Positions 16,933 through 26,031 of a DNA stretch of 64,000 bases are shown here, one piece after another. Below the pieces are notes generated by a model. The model had not been told where the DNA came from. It worked only from the letters and a program-made list of their open reading frames with translations, and did not search any database. The stretch covers positions 930,001 through 994,000 of the forward strand of contig CAWHVW010000003.1 in assembly GCA_963832965.1 (NCBI GenBank), in the 5' to 3' direction. Each line of letters begins with the position of its first letter. Position 1 is the stretch's first letter. This stretch comes from CAWACP01 sp963832965. GTDB lineage: Bacteria > Acidobacteriota > Terriglobia > Bryobacterales > Bryobacteraceae. The position numbers and the translations under genes are program-made.

Positions 16933-18208
16933 GCGAGGGCGACCGCTGTTCCGCTCGGTTTTCGTCAAACTCGTCTCCATCATGCTGGCGATGGCGGTGA
17001 CGTTGCTGGTGTTGGTGAGCGGTTTCTTTGTGCTCATGATCTATTCCCACCTGAGTCTGACCACCGAACGCCTGGTTGATGAATACACTCGTGCGTTCGT
17101 GGCCACCTTGCCTGATCTTGCCGCCGCACAGAGGGCTGCCCAGCGCCTGGACGCGGAAATACGGTACGAAGGACCCCGCGGGACATGGAGCACCAGCGCC
17201 CGGTTGCCGGCCATCGCCGATGTGCGCAACGGCCGGTTGACCGGGCCCGCGGCAAGGCGTTACTACGACCTGGAAGCCGCGCCGGACGGTGGCACATATC
17301 TGTTCGCGTGGAATTTCGGCCGGGGTTACCGCGGCATGCACACCAAGCTGCTCTGGCTGCTGCTGTTCCTGATGATCGGTGTTGTGCTGGCCGCCTATGC
17401 ATTCCAAAGGCGTCTGCTAAGGCCAATCCGGTGGTTGGATGAAGGCGTGGCCGGGCTTAGTTCAGGCCGTCTGGACGTTGCCGTTCCGGTGCGCACGCAC
17501 GATGAATTCGGCGTCCTGACACAGGCTTTCAACCAAATGGTGAAGCGCGTGAGCCAGATGGTTCGGGCGCGCGACCAGCTTCTGCTGGACGTCAGCCACG
17601 AGCTTCGCTCGCCGCTGACGCGGCTGAAAGTGGCCCTGGAGTTTCTGCCCGAAGGCGAGCAGCGAGCCGGCATGGCGGCCGACGTGGATGAGATGGAGCG
17701 AATGGTAACGGAGCTGCTTGAGCTGGAGCGGCTTCGTAACGGCCGCGGAGTCCGCATGGCGCACCAGGATCTGCTGCCGATTCTGCGCGAGGTTGCGGGC
17801 GCATTTCGCGACCGGCCACCAGGCGTGCGCGAGTTCGTGAGCGAGCGCGAAATCATCGCCAACGTCGATGCCGAGCGGATACGCACGGTTCTTCGCAATC
17901 TGCTGGAAAACGCCTTCAAATACTCGCTTCCGGACAGCCGCCCGGTTGAGCTGTCGGCATCGCAGAGCGGCGACAGCATTGCCCTGCGGGTGAGCGACGA
18001 CGGCCCGGGAATTCCGGAATCCGATCTGGAGAACATCTTCGAACCGTTCTTTCGCGTGGACCGGTCACGCTCCAAGAGCACGGGCGGGTATGGTCTGGGT
18101 CTGAGCATCTGCAAACGAATCATGGAGGCTCACGGCGGAACAATCACCGTCGAACGGAAGCCCGGGCGCGGAACTACGTTCCTCTTGATACTGCCGAAAG
18201 TCTCTTAA
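16925..18208 (+). CDS. CpxA-like sensor histidine kinase
   Basis: This 427-residue sensor has two membrane helices flanking a periplasmic region of about 100 residues, then a HAMP linker, a HisKA domain with His225 in DVSHELRSPLTR, and an HATPase domain with NLLENAFKYS, DDGPGIP and GYGLGLSI. The GTG at 16925 has a strong GGAGG site upstream and overlaps the response regulator end by 8 bp. The earlier in-frame ATG at 16904 lies deeper in the regulator gene and is less likely. Its signal is unknown; envelope stress or the exported compound are natural guesses. Confidence 0.9.
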   Translation: MTERGRPLFRSVFVKLVSIMLAMAVTLLVLVSGFFVLMIYSHLSLTTERLVDEYTRAFVATLPDLAAAQRAAQRLDAEIRYEGPRGTWSTSARLPAIADVRNGRLTGPAARRYYDLEAAPDGGTYLFAWNFGRGYRGMHTKLLWLLLFLMIGVVLAAYAFQRRLLRPIRWLDEGVAGLSSGRLDVAVPVRTHDEFGVLTQAFNQMVKRVSQMVRARDQLLLDVSHELRSPLTRLKVALEFLPEGEQRAGMAADVDEMERMVTELLELERLRNGRGVRMAHQDLLPILREVAGAFRDRPPGVREFVSEREIIANVDAERIRTVLRNLLENAFKYSLPDSRPVELSASQSGDSIALRVSDDGPGIPESDLENIFEPFFRVDRSRSKSTGGYGLGLSICKRIMEAHGGTITVERKPGRGTTFLLILPKVS

Positions 18209-18224
18209 TCGGGATGCGCGCGGG

Positions 18225-18890
18225 TTATCGCGCGGTGGCTGATCCGTTTTTGTCTTTGTCCGGCGGGGTCGTTTGCAGACGCCGGTAGTCGGCCGTGATT
18301 TGCCGGGCGATCTTGTCGGCCACGTCGGCGCTGGCGCCGAGAAACTTGCCTCCCAGGCTCTCTTCGGTGGCGGACCAGATGACATCGCCTTCGCGATTCA
18401 CCAGCCGCACCGCGGCCACTGCCTCATGCTTGCGCTCATCGATGTTGCTGGATTCGCTTTCGCCAATGCCGATGCCCGCGCTGTGACTCTCCCCTTCGGT
18501 GTAGAAGCGGGATTCCGACGAATGGTCGGAGGCGCTGGACTGCGCGTGCATGTTGAGGTTGTCGCTGGAACGAAAATGGTCCGTGAACACCTTGTCGTCG
18601 GCGGCGCCCTTTAACACGGCGTCGGCGCGATCCTGATTTTCGGTCACGATGAAGAGCTGAGTCTTTTGCAGGCTGGCCATCAGCATGTCGCGCAGCCGCG
18701 CGGCCGCTTCCCCGCCGGTGAGCACGTCCACGTAGATGCGGCGCACGGCAATCAGGTCCCGCGCAGCCGGGGTGTCGTCGCGGACGTCCAGTTTCGCCAC
18801 CTGCAATCGCGGCGCGGCATCGGCATCCGGGGAGGTTTTCGCCCCGGGGTCGGACGCCAGAAGGAACACCAACAAAGCCGCACAGCCCAT
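18225..18890 (-). CDS. Exported CsgG-like hypothetical protein
   Basis: This protein of 221 residues starts with a short hydrophobic signal (GCAALLVFLLAS). The body resembles CsgG/DUF-type envelope proteins that read LRDMLMASLQKTQLFIVTEN and AVAAVRLVNREGDVIWS, with a Ser-rich middle segment (about residues 115-150). Function is unknown; such proteins are often outer-membrane associated. The ATG at 18890 has a GGAAGGG site 6 bp upstream; a TTG at 18896 is the alternative. It follows the lipoprotein gene directly and is probably co-transcribed. Confidence 0.55.
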   Translation of the reverse strand: MGCAALLVFLLASDPGAKTSPDADAAPRLQVAKLDVRDDTPAARDLIAVRRIYVDVLTGGEAAARLRDMLMASLQKTQLFIVTENQDRADAVLKGAADDKVFTDHFRSSDNLNMHAQSSASDHSSESRFYTEGESHSAGIGIGESESSNIDERKHEAVAAVRLVNREGDVIWSATEESLGGKFLGASADVADKIARQITADYRRLQTTPPDKDKNGSATAR

Positions 18891-18892
18891 GG

Positions 18893-19360
18893 TCAACCCT
18901 TCCCGGCCTTTCGCGCCTCCTCATCCTGGAACTCCACCCGGCGGCCGGTGCGCGCTTCCAGAGTTACCAGAGCGCCGCGAATATCGTCCTTGTTCACGCG
19001 AAAGATCATCGCCTGGTGCTTGCCGCTTTCATCGGTATATCCGATGGTGAGAAAGTGCGCGCGGGATTTGCTCAACAGGAACAAGGGAGAGAGGATCACG
19101 GCGGCCAGATAGCGGCGGTCCACCTTTTGCCCGTATTCGAGCAGGTCGATGTTTTCGTAAGGGACGCGCCAGCTTGCGTTTTTCGAATAGAACACGAAGT
19201 ATTGCTCGTCGATGGTCTCGGCGCGGCCGGAGCAACCCTGTGGAATCTGCGCGATGGTGCCGCCGACATATTGAACCCGCGACCCGGGCTGTCCGGCAAT
19301 GAGACAGCCAGCCAGCAACGGCAAAAGAACAATCGCGGTCAGCCGTTTTCTGACAGGCAT
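18893..19360 (-). CDS. Small lipoprotein of unknown function
   Basis: The 155-residue product has a signal peptide with a lipobox, LLPLLAGC, so it should be lipidated at Cys18. The rest has a short hydrophobic stretch near LAAVILSPLFLL and a basic C-terminus, with no family recognised. It is first of a two-gene minus-strand unit with the CsgG-like protein, and a fragment of the dispersed repeat lies 57 bp upstream. Confidence 0.6.
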   Translation of the reverse strand: MPVRKRLTAIVLLPLLAGCLIAGQPGSRVQYVGGTIAQIPQGCSGRAETIDEQYFVFYSKNASWRVPYENIDLLEYGQKVDRRYLAAVILSPLFLLSKSRAHFLTIGYTDESGKHQAMIFRVNKDDIRGALVTLEARTGRRVEFQDEEARKAGKG

Positions 19361-19416
19361 GCTGGTTCCTTGTGGACTCTAATCTGGTGACCGCAGCCTC
19401 CGCGCATTCTCACTTC

Positions 19417-19454
19417 ATCTGGTCCCCGCTCCGTTACCGCCGCGGTTCGGTAAG
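19417..19454 (+). repeat. Core fragment of the 119-bp repeat
   Basis: These 38 bp match the core seen at 914-949 and 8483-8516 with two substitutions in the shared part. No terminal repeats flank it. It sits in the 136-bp gap between the divergent lipoprotein and DUF3052 genes. Confidence 0.6.
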
Positions 19455-19496
19455 CGCCTTCACCACATAATTTGTCAGGGTTATAATGGCCGGAAA

Positions 19497-20387
19497 ATGC
19501 GCAGCGTGGTGCTGATCCACTGGAAACCGGCGGAAGCGGAGGCGTATGCGGACAAGCTGCGTCACGCGGGCATTGCCGTGGAGGTGGCGGCGCCGAAGGA
19601 TGGCCGGGCGGTTCGCGCACTGGGGTCGCGGACGCCCGACGCTTTTCTTATCGATCTCAGCCGCCTGCCGTCGCAGGGCCAGGCGGTGGGCATCGAACTG
19701 CGGAAGACGGCGGGCTCCAGGCGGGTGCCGCTGGTTTTCGTGGGCGGCGACGAGGCGAAGGTGGAGCGGGTGTTTCGCGTGCTGCCCGACGCAGCGTTCC
19801 TGACGTGGGCGGAGTTGCCGGGCTCTCTGGATGCGGCAATCCGCGGCACCCCGGCGAAACCGGCGAACCCAAATACCATGGCCGGTTATTCGGGAACGCC
19901 GCTGGCGAAGAAGCTGGGGATCAAGGCGGCGTCGGTGGTGGCGTTGATCGGCGCGCCGGAGGGGTTCGAGGCGAAGCTGGACCCGCTGCCGGATGACGTT
20001 CACGTGCTGAGGCAGACCCGCACAGCCGACCGGGTGTTGTTCTTTGTGGATTCGCAAGCAACCCTGAAGCGGCGCTTCAACGCGGCCGCGCGCACCGTCC
20101 GCGAGGGCGGCGGGCTGTGGATGATCTGGCCCAAGAAAGCATCGGGTATCAGGACCGATATCACGGAGACCATCGTCCGCGAATTCGGCCTCGCCGCCGG
20201 ATGGGTGGACTACAAGATCTGCGCGGTGGACAAGACGTGGTCCGGCCTGCAGTTCGCGCGGCGCCGCCGATCACCAGATGCGGCAGGCATCGGCGTGCAC
20301 CATGGGCTGACCAACCTTGCAGGCAAAGGCCTTGCCGAAATCGGGCAGATTCGCCACCACCCCGTTGATGCGATATTCGAGCGGTGA
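19497..20387 (+). CDS. Receiver-like domain + DUF3052 protein
   Basis: The 296-residue frame has an N-terminal receiver-like domain of about 115 residues (VVLIHWKP..DAFLIDLSRLP..VPLVFVGGD). A DUF3052-like domain follows (about 130-260: GTPLAKKLGIKAASVVALIGAPEGF .. LWMIWPKKASGIRTDITE .. WSGLQFARR). DUF3052 has no firm function. The domain normally ends just after FARR, but here the frame continues about 40 residues into the antisense of the M13 peptidase gene. The 117-bp convergent overlap suggests the original stop was lost. Confidence 0.65.
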   Translation: MRSVVLIHWKPAEAEAYADKLRHAGIAVEVAAPKDGRAVRALGSRTPDAFLIDLSRLPSQGQAVGIELRKTAGSRRVPLVFVGGDEAKVERVFRVLPDAAFLTWAELPGSLDAAIRGTPAKPANPNTMAGYSGTPLAKKLGIKAASVVALIGAPEGFEAKLDPLPDDVHVLRQTRTADRVLFFVDSQATLKRRFNAAARTVREGGGLWMIWPKKASGIRTDITETIVREFGLAAGWVDYKICAVDKTWSGLQFARRRRSPDAAGIGVHHGLTNLAGKGLAEIGQIRHHPVDAIFER

Positions 20388-22313
20388 ATGCGGATCGGTG
20401 ATGGCGCGCAGCCGCAGCACTTCGGGGCGCTCGCTGCCGCAAGCCCACTGGGCCATGCCCACGAAGAAGCGCTGATCGGGCGAGAGGCCGTCCACGGGCT
20501 CCAGCGTCCAGCCCTTTGTCGAAGCCTTCCACGCAATCCAGGCGAGCAGCGTGCCGCCCAGGTCCGCTACGTCCTCGCCGGAAGTCAGCTTGCTGTTGAT
20601 CTTGATTTCGTCGACAACGGTGTATTGCGCGTACTGGCTGCGCACGCAGTTGACGCGCTTCTCGAATTCGTCCGCATCTTTCTTCGTCCACCAGTCCTTC
20701 AGATTGCCCTGGGCGTCGAACTGGCGGCCTTCATCGTCGAAGCCGTGGGTGAGCTCGTGTCCGATGGTGGCGCCGGTATCGCCATAGTTGGGCGCGCTGT
20801 CCAGCTTGAGGTCGAACAAGGGCGGCTGCAACACGCCCGCCGGGAAATTGATGTCGTTCATTTGCGGATCGTAGTAGGCGTTCACGGTGGGCGGCGTCAT
20901 GCCCCACTCGGTGCGGTCCACGGGCTTGCCGATTTTGGCCAGTTGCCGGCGCGATTCGAAGGCCACGGCGCGGTCCACGTCGCCCAGGAAATCGTCGGGA
21001 CTCACCACCACCGATGAATAGTCGCGCCATTTGTCGGGATAGCCGATCTTGTTCACGATGGTGTGCAGTTTCTCCAGCGCGTGCTGTTTCGTTTCCGGGC
21101 TCATCCAGGGCAGGTCGCGGATTTCGTCACCCATGGCCTGTTCGATTTCCCGGGTCATTTTCACCGTGGCCTGCTTGGCCTCCGGAGAAAACGTCCTGGC
21201 GACATATACGCGGCCGAGCGCCTCACCCAGGTTGCCGTCCACCAGGCGGACGCAGCGCTTCCAGCGGGGGGGCATCTGCTTCACCCCTTGCAGGTACTTC
21301 GAAAAGAAGTTGAAATTCTCCTGGTCGAACGCGGACGGAAGATAGCGCGCCTCGCCGTGCACCAGGTGCCAGCGCAGGTAGGTTTTCCACTCCGCCAGAT
21401 CGTGCGCTCCCAGTTGCTGATTCAGGGCCTTGAAGAAGGCCGGTTCGGTGGCGTTCACAACGCTGGGCGAAGCGAGGCCGAGGCGGGAATAGTACGCGTC
21501 CCAGTCAAAATCGGGCGCCAGCGCCTTGAACTCCGCGGGGGTCAGCTTGTGAAACAGATTGTAGGGGTCGCGCTTTTCCACCCGCGTAAGCGATGCCTTC
21601 GCCAGCGCGGTCTCGATGGACATCACCACCGCGGCATCGGCTTTGGCCTGCGCCGAGTCTTCCCCCAGCAGCTCGAACATGCGGGCCACATGCTGCAGAT
21701 ACTTATCCCGGGTCTCCTGGGACTTGGCGTCGGTCTTCACGTAGTAATCGCGATCGGGCAGGCCCAGCCCGCCCGCATCGGCGAAGGCGATCACCTGCTG
21801 GGAATCGGCAAAATCCTGATTCGAGCCGAAGCCGAATAGCGCATTCGACGAGTCGGCCGTGTGCTCGGCGGCCACCACCGACGCCATCTCCTGTTTCGAT
21901 TGCAGGGCCGCAATCGCGTCCAGCGCGGGGCGCAAAGGCGCCAGACCGGCCTTTTCGATGGAGGTCTCGTCCATGCACGCGTGGAACAGGTCGCCGATCT
22001 GCTGCTCTTCCTGGGTGCGCTTGCGCGCTGTGTCACCGGCATCGAGCAGAATGCCCCACAGGTATTGAAGATTGTCGGTGGCCAGCTTCGAGTAGACATC
22101 CCACGAGGCCTGGTCCGCGGGAATCGGGTTCTTGCGAATCCAGTTCCCGCACGAGTATTTGAAAAAGTCCTCACAGGGGTTGGCCGTCTTGTCCATGGAG
22201 CTGACATCGAGGCTGGGAGTGTACGGAAGCGCGGTAAGGGGCTTCGCGTCGGTCTGGGCCAGGGCGGCTTCGGCGCAGAGGATCAGTACTGCTAGCAATG
22301 TGTGGAGGCGCAT
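20271..22313 (-). CDS. M13-family zinc metallopeptidase (neprilysin/PepO type)
   Basis: This 680-residue secreted peptidase has a signal peptide and the N-terminal M13 domain (NPCEDFFKYSCGNWIRKNPIP). The zinc motif is HELTH (His519, Glu520, His523) followed by FDDEGRQFD. The third zinc ligand is the Glu of GEDVADLGG. It ends in the canonical CRIW. M13 enzymes cut short peptides in the periplasm or outside the cell. The length is normal for the family. It converges on the DUF3052 gene with an overlap. Confidence 0.93.
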   Translation of the reverse strand: MRLHTLLAVLILCAEAALAQTDAKPLTALPYTPSLDVSSMDKTANPCEDFFKYSCGNWIRKNPIPADQASWDVYSKLATDNLQYLWGILLDAGDTARKRTQEEQQIGDLFHACMDETSIEKAGLAPLRPALDAIAALQSKQEMASVVAAEHTADSSNALFGFGSNQDFADSQQVIAFADAGGLGLPDRDYYVKTDAKSQETRDKYLQHVARMFELLGEDSAQAKADAAVVMSIETALAKASLTRVEKRDPYNLFHKLTPAEFKALAPDFDWDAYYSRLGLASPSVVNATEPAFFKALNQQLGAHDLAEWKTYLRWHLVHGEARYLPSAFDQENFNFFSKYLQGVKQMPPRWKRCVRLVDGNLGEALGRVYVARTFSPEAKQATVKMTREIEQAMGDEIRDLPWMSPETKQHALEKLHTIVNKIGYPDKWRDYSSVVVSPDDFLGDVDRAVAFESRRQLAKIGKPVDRTEWGMTPPTVNAYYDPQMNDINFPAGVLQPPLFDLKLDSAPNYGDTGATIGHELTHGFDDEGRQFDAQGNLKDWWTKKDADEFEKRVNCVRSQYAQYTVVDEIKINSKLTSGEDVADLGGTLLAWIAWKASTKGWTLEPVDGLSPDQRFFVGMAQWACGSERPEVLRLRAITDPHSPLEYRINGVVANLPDFGKAFACKVGQPMVHADACRIW

Positions 22314-22425
22314 AGGTAGAGGGCGACCTGGTCGGGCCGCACTTATTCATGGTAGACGAGGCGGCCACAAGCTTGTAACCCGCCGTTTGCGGGCAGTATT
22401 ATCTAAGGACTCGACTGGTTTGACC

Positions 22426-22878
22426 ATGAAGGCCCTCTGGGACAACTTGATGCTTCCGGCCTGTGCCGTGGTTGCGGCCCTCTCGCTGTGGAGCACGGTG
22501 GATTTCTACAACGCCACCGAGAGCATGTCCGGGGAGGGCGCGGACACTTACAGGATCGCGGACCAGGAGCTGCGCTTCCAGCAGGCCGCCGCCGCCGTTC
22601 CTTCCGCCGGCGTGGTCGGCTATATCACGGACCAGAAGGAGAATCGCGAATGGGTGATGTTTCTGGGAGCGCAGTATGTGCTGGCGCCGCGCGTTCTGGT
22701 GGCGCTGGATAAACATCCGAACTCGCCGTGGGTGATCGGAAACTTTGCCCGGCCACTCGATCTGACGCAGTTCGCGAATCGCCATGGTCTGCAGCTTGTT
22801 CAGGATTTCGGCTCGGGCGTGGTGTTGTTCCGGGTGGTGTCGTTCCCGGCGGTGTTGTTCCGGAAGGACGCGCCATAA
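22426..22878 (+). CDS. Small membrane-anchored protein of unknown function
   Basis: This 150-residue protein has a single N-terminal membrane helix (LPACAVVAALSLWSTVDFY) and a soluble domain that reads VVGYITDQKENREWVMFLGAQYVLAPRVLVAL. It ends in a hydrophobic repeat encoded by a 15-bp tandem repeat. The stop codon is immediately followed by the ATG of the multi-pass membrane protein, so the two are surely co-transcribed. The pairing resembles small partner proteins of GT-C glycosyltransferases, but no family was recognised. Confidence 0.6.
   Translation: MKALWDNLMLPACAVVAALSLWSTVDFYNATESMSGEGADTYRIADQELRFQQAAAAVPSAGVVGYITDQKENREWVMFLGAQYVLAPRVLVALDKHPNSPWVIGNFARPLDLTQFANRHGLQLVQDFGSGVVLFRVVSFPAVLFRKDAP
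22819..22863 (+). repeat. 15-bp tandem repeat, three units, in coding DNA
   Basis: Three imperfect 15-bp units (consensus GTGGTGTTGTTCCGG) end the small membrane protein gene and encode a repeated VVLFR-like pentapeptide. It looks like a recent in-frame expansion. Confidence 0.6.
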
Positions 22879-24324
22879 ATGCTGGAGCTGGTTTCTCTCG
22901 CTTTGGCCCTGACAATCGGAATCCTGTGCGTGGGCGCAGCGAATCCGGCGCGAGGCGCGCGTCCCCGCTGGGCCGCGCTTCTGTTTCAAATCGGTCTTGG
23001 GACTGCCGCGGGAATCGCCGTCACGTCCACCGTGCTTCTGGTTCTGGCCGTCTCCGGAATTGCCTCGCCGATGGTGATCTTCGGCTCGGACATCATCCTG
23101 CTGGCCGGGTCCGCCGCCGCATACGCGCGTGCGCGCAGGACGCAGGCGAGCGAATTGGCCCCGGCGACGCATACGCCCTCGTTCCGGTGGACGTGGGTTC
23201 TGGCCATCGCTTTCGGGATCGCTCTGCTGATTGTGATTAGCCGGCTGGTTTCAATGGCCGAGGCGAACCCGTGGGGAGAATGGGACGCCCTGGCGATCTG
23301 GAACCTGCGCGCGAAATTCCTGGCGGGTCCGGCGGGCTCCTGGCGGGTGGCCGTGGGCGGTCTGCTGGCGGACAGAATGCACCCCGATTACCCGCTGCTG
23401 CTTTCCTCCTTCATCGCACGGATGTGGAAGGCGAGCGGCGCGATGAGCCCGCTCGCGCCCATCGCATCCAGCTTCCTGTTTTTCGGCGGCGTTATCGCGC
23501 TGTTGATGAGCACGGTCGCGCTTCTTCGAAGCACCGGTTCCGCGCTGCTGGCGGGACTGGTGATTCTGGCCACCACGGCTCTGTTGCTGCTCACCGTGGC
23601 GCAATACTCCGACATCCCGCTGAGTTTCTACTGGCTTGCCGCAGTGGCCCTGATCCTTCTGTCCGAAGGCGTGAACCGTTCCGCGCTGCTGTGGGCAGGC
23701 CTCGGCGCGGGAATGGGAGCATGGACCAAGAACGAAGGGGTGGTTTTCCTTGTTTGGCTGCTGCTGGCGTTTCTGGTGGTGGTCTGGTGGAGAAATGGCC
23801 GCGAGGCGGCGTTGCGGCGCACGGGCCTTCTGCTCGGCGGCGCGCTGCCTGGCATCCTGCTGACCATCTGGTTGAAGTTCGTGATCGCTCCGCCGGGGGA
23901 TACGCTGTTCCAACAGACGGCATCCTCATTACTGAAGAAGCTGCTGAACGCGGGCCGGTACGAGGAAATCGCGAAAGCTTTCGCCGACGAGATGATTCAC
24001 CTGGGCACCGGCATCACCCATCCGCTTATTCTGCTGGCTCTCCTAGCACTGGCATTGCGCTGGCGCGTGGACGCGCGATACCGGCTGCCCCTGACCATTT
24101 CCGGCGTCACCCTGGGATTGATGTTCCTGTCGGACATCGCCGTCTATGTCATCACTCCATCGGATCTCGCGTGGCACCTGGGAACGTCGTTCGGACGCCT
24201 GATTCTGCAGCTTTGGCCCAGCGCTCTGTTGCTCTGTTTCGTGACCCTGCGAAGCGTCGCCGACGCGCCAGCCCCGGTGACGCCGCTCGCCGTTTCGAAA
24301 AAGAAGCGGAAACGCGTCGGGTAA
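22879..24324 (+). CDS. Multi-pass membrane protein, GT-C glycosyltransferase-like
   Basis: This 481-residue protein has about eleven hydrophobic segments. A loop after the third or fourth helix reads EANPWGEWDALAIWNLRAKFLAG, reminiscent of the acidic first-loop region of GT-C (ArnT/PMT-like) sugar transferases. WTKNEGVVFLVWLL and a basic tail (KKKRKRV) are also present. GT-C enzymes use lipid-linked sugars at the outer face of the inner membrane. No reliable catalytic motif was found, so a general membrane protein is the safe description. Confidence 0.6.
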   Translation: MLELVSLALALTIGILCVGAANPARGARPRWAALLFQIGLGTAAGIAVTSTVLLVLAVSGIASPMVIFGSDIILLAGSAAAYARARRTQASELAPATHTPSFRWTWVLAIAFGIALLIVISRLVSMAEANPWGEWDALAIWNLRAKFLAGPAGSWRVAVGGLLADRMHPDYPLLLSSFIARMWKASGAMSPLAPIASSFLFFGGVIALLMSTVALLRSTGSALLAGLVILATTALLLLTVAQYSDIPLSFYWLAAVALILLSEGVNRSALLWAGLGAGMGAWTKNEGVVFLVWLLLAFLVVVWWRNGREAALRRTGLLLGGALPGILLTIWLKFVIAPPGDTLFQQTASSLLKKLLNAGRYEEIAKAFADEMIHLGTGITHPLILLALLALALRWRVDARYRLPLTISGVTLGLMFLSDIAVYVITPSDLAWHLGTSFGRLILQLWPSALLLCFVTLRSVADAPAPVTPLAVSKKKRKRVG

Positions 24325-24338
24325 GATAAAGGTTCGCC

Positions 24339-26028
24339 ATGAAGCTTCACAGCTATACCATCACCCAGGGACGCGATCGCGCGCCGGCGCGCGCCATGCT
24401 CAAGGCCATCGGCTTCACCGATGAGGACCTGAAGAAGCCCATTATCGGCATCGCCAACACGTGGATCGAGAACCATGCCGTGCAACTTCAACCTGCGCGA
24501 GCTGGCCGCGCACGTGCAAGGCCGGAGTGCGCGCCGCCGGCGGCACGCCCATGGAGTTCAACACCATCGCCATCAGCGACGGCGTCACCATGGGCACCGA
24601 GGGCATGAAGGCGTCGCTGGTGAGCCGCGAAGTGATTGCCGATTCCATCGAGCTGGTGGCGCGCGGCCACATGTTCGACGGCATCGTCGCGCTGGTGGCG
24701 TGCGACAAAACCATTCCCGGCGCGGCCATGGCGCTGCTGCGATTGAACGTGCCCGGCGTGGTGCTCTACGGCGGGTCGATTCATGCCGGGACATCTACAA
24801 CGGCCGCGATCTCACCATTCAGGACGTGTTCGAAGCCGTGGGCGCCAACGCTGCCGGGCAGCATCAGCGACGACGAATTGCTGGCGATCGAAAACGCGGC
24901 GTGCCCGGGCGCGGGCGCCTGCGGAGGCCAGTTCACCGCCAACACCATGGCCACGGTGATGGAGATGATCGGCCTCTCGCCCATGAACTACGGCCGCCGT
25001 GCCGCAGGTGGATCCGCGCAAGGACGACGTGTGCGCGTTCCGCTGCGGTCAGCATCGTGATGGACGCCGTGAACAAGCCGACATCGAAGCCGCGCGACAT
25101 CGCACGCGTAACGCATTCGAAAACGCCATTGCGTCGGTCGCCGCCACCGGCGGATCGACCAACGCGGTGCTGCATCTGCTGGCCATGGCGCGCGAGGCGG
25201 GCGTCGAGCTGGCGATCGACGATTTCCAGACCGATCAGCGAGCGCACGCCGCTGCTGGTGGATCTGAAACCCGCCGGCCGCTTCGTCGCGGTCGACGTGC
25301 GATAAAGCCGGCGGCTGGCGGGTGATCGCGAAGCGGCTGGTCGACGGCGGTTATGCGGACGGCTCCGCCCTCACCGTCACCGGCCGCACGTTCGCCGAAG
25401 AGGCCGCCGATGCGAAGGAAACGCCGGGCCAGGAAGTGATTCGCCCGCTCAGCCAACCCCATCAAGACAATCCGGCGGGCTGGTGATCCTGAAGGGGAAC
25501 CTGGCGCCGGAAGGCTGCGTGATCAAGGTGACCGGGCATCGAGCGCAAAGGCCAGCGCGGCCCGGCGCGCGTGTTCGAATGCGAAGAAGCACGCCATGGA
25601 AGCGGTCACCGCGGGGCAAATCAAGGCCGGCGACATCCTGGTGATCCGTTACGAAGGTCCGCGCGGCGGGCCGGGGATGCGCGAAATGCTGGGCGTGACC
25701 AGCGCCATCGTGGGCGCGGGCTTATCGGAGAGTCGTCGCGCTGCTGACCGACGGCCGTTTCAGCGGCGCGACGCGCGGGTTCATGGTCGGCCACGTGGCC
25801 CCGGAAGCGGCCGTGGGCGGGCCTATCGCGGCGGTGCGCGAAGGCGATATCATCGATATCGACATTGAGAAGCGCACCATTAACCTGGAGATTCCGGCGG
25901 AAGAACTTGCCGCCCGCCTGCGCGAATGGAAAGCGCCGGCGCCGCACTACACCACGGGCGTCTTCGCCAAGTACGTGGCCATGGTATCGTCGGCCGCCGA
26001 AGGCGCAGTCACGTTCCGCGTGGGATGA
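24339..26028 (+). pseudogene. ilvD: Dihydroxy-acid dehydratase, frame disrupted many times
   Basis: Read across frames, the region encodes a nearly complete IlvD. It opens with HSYTITQGRDRAPARAM, passes through GIANTWIE, ISDGVTMGTEGMKASL, CDKTIPGAAMAL, CPGAGACGGQFTANTMA and ATGGSTNAVLHLLAMA, and ends in REWKAPAPHYTTGVFAKYV. IlvD makes 2-oxo acids in branched-chain amino-acid synthesis and carries an Fe-S cluster. About fourteen single-base shifts occur, most explained by one extra base, for example near 24472, 24516, 24865, 25003, 25052, 25228, 25302, 25453, 25472, 25539, 25588 and 25735. Once corrected, the codons are well conserved without stops, which points to very recent decay or a local sequence-quality problem. 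Confidence 0.85.
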
Positions 26029-26031
26029 TCC

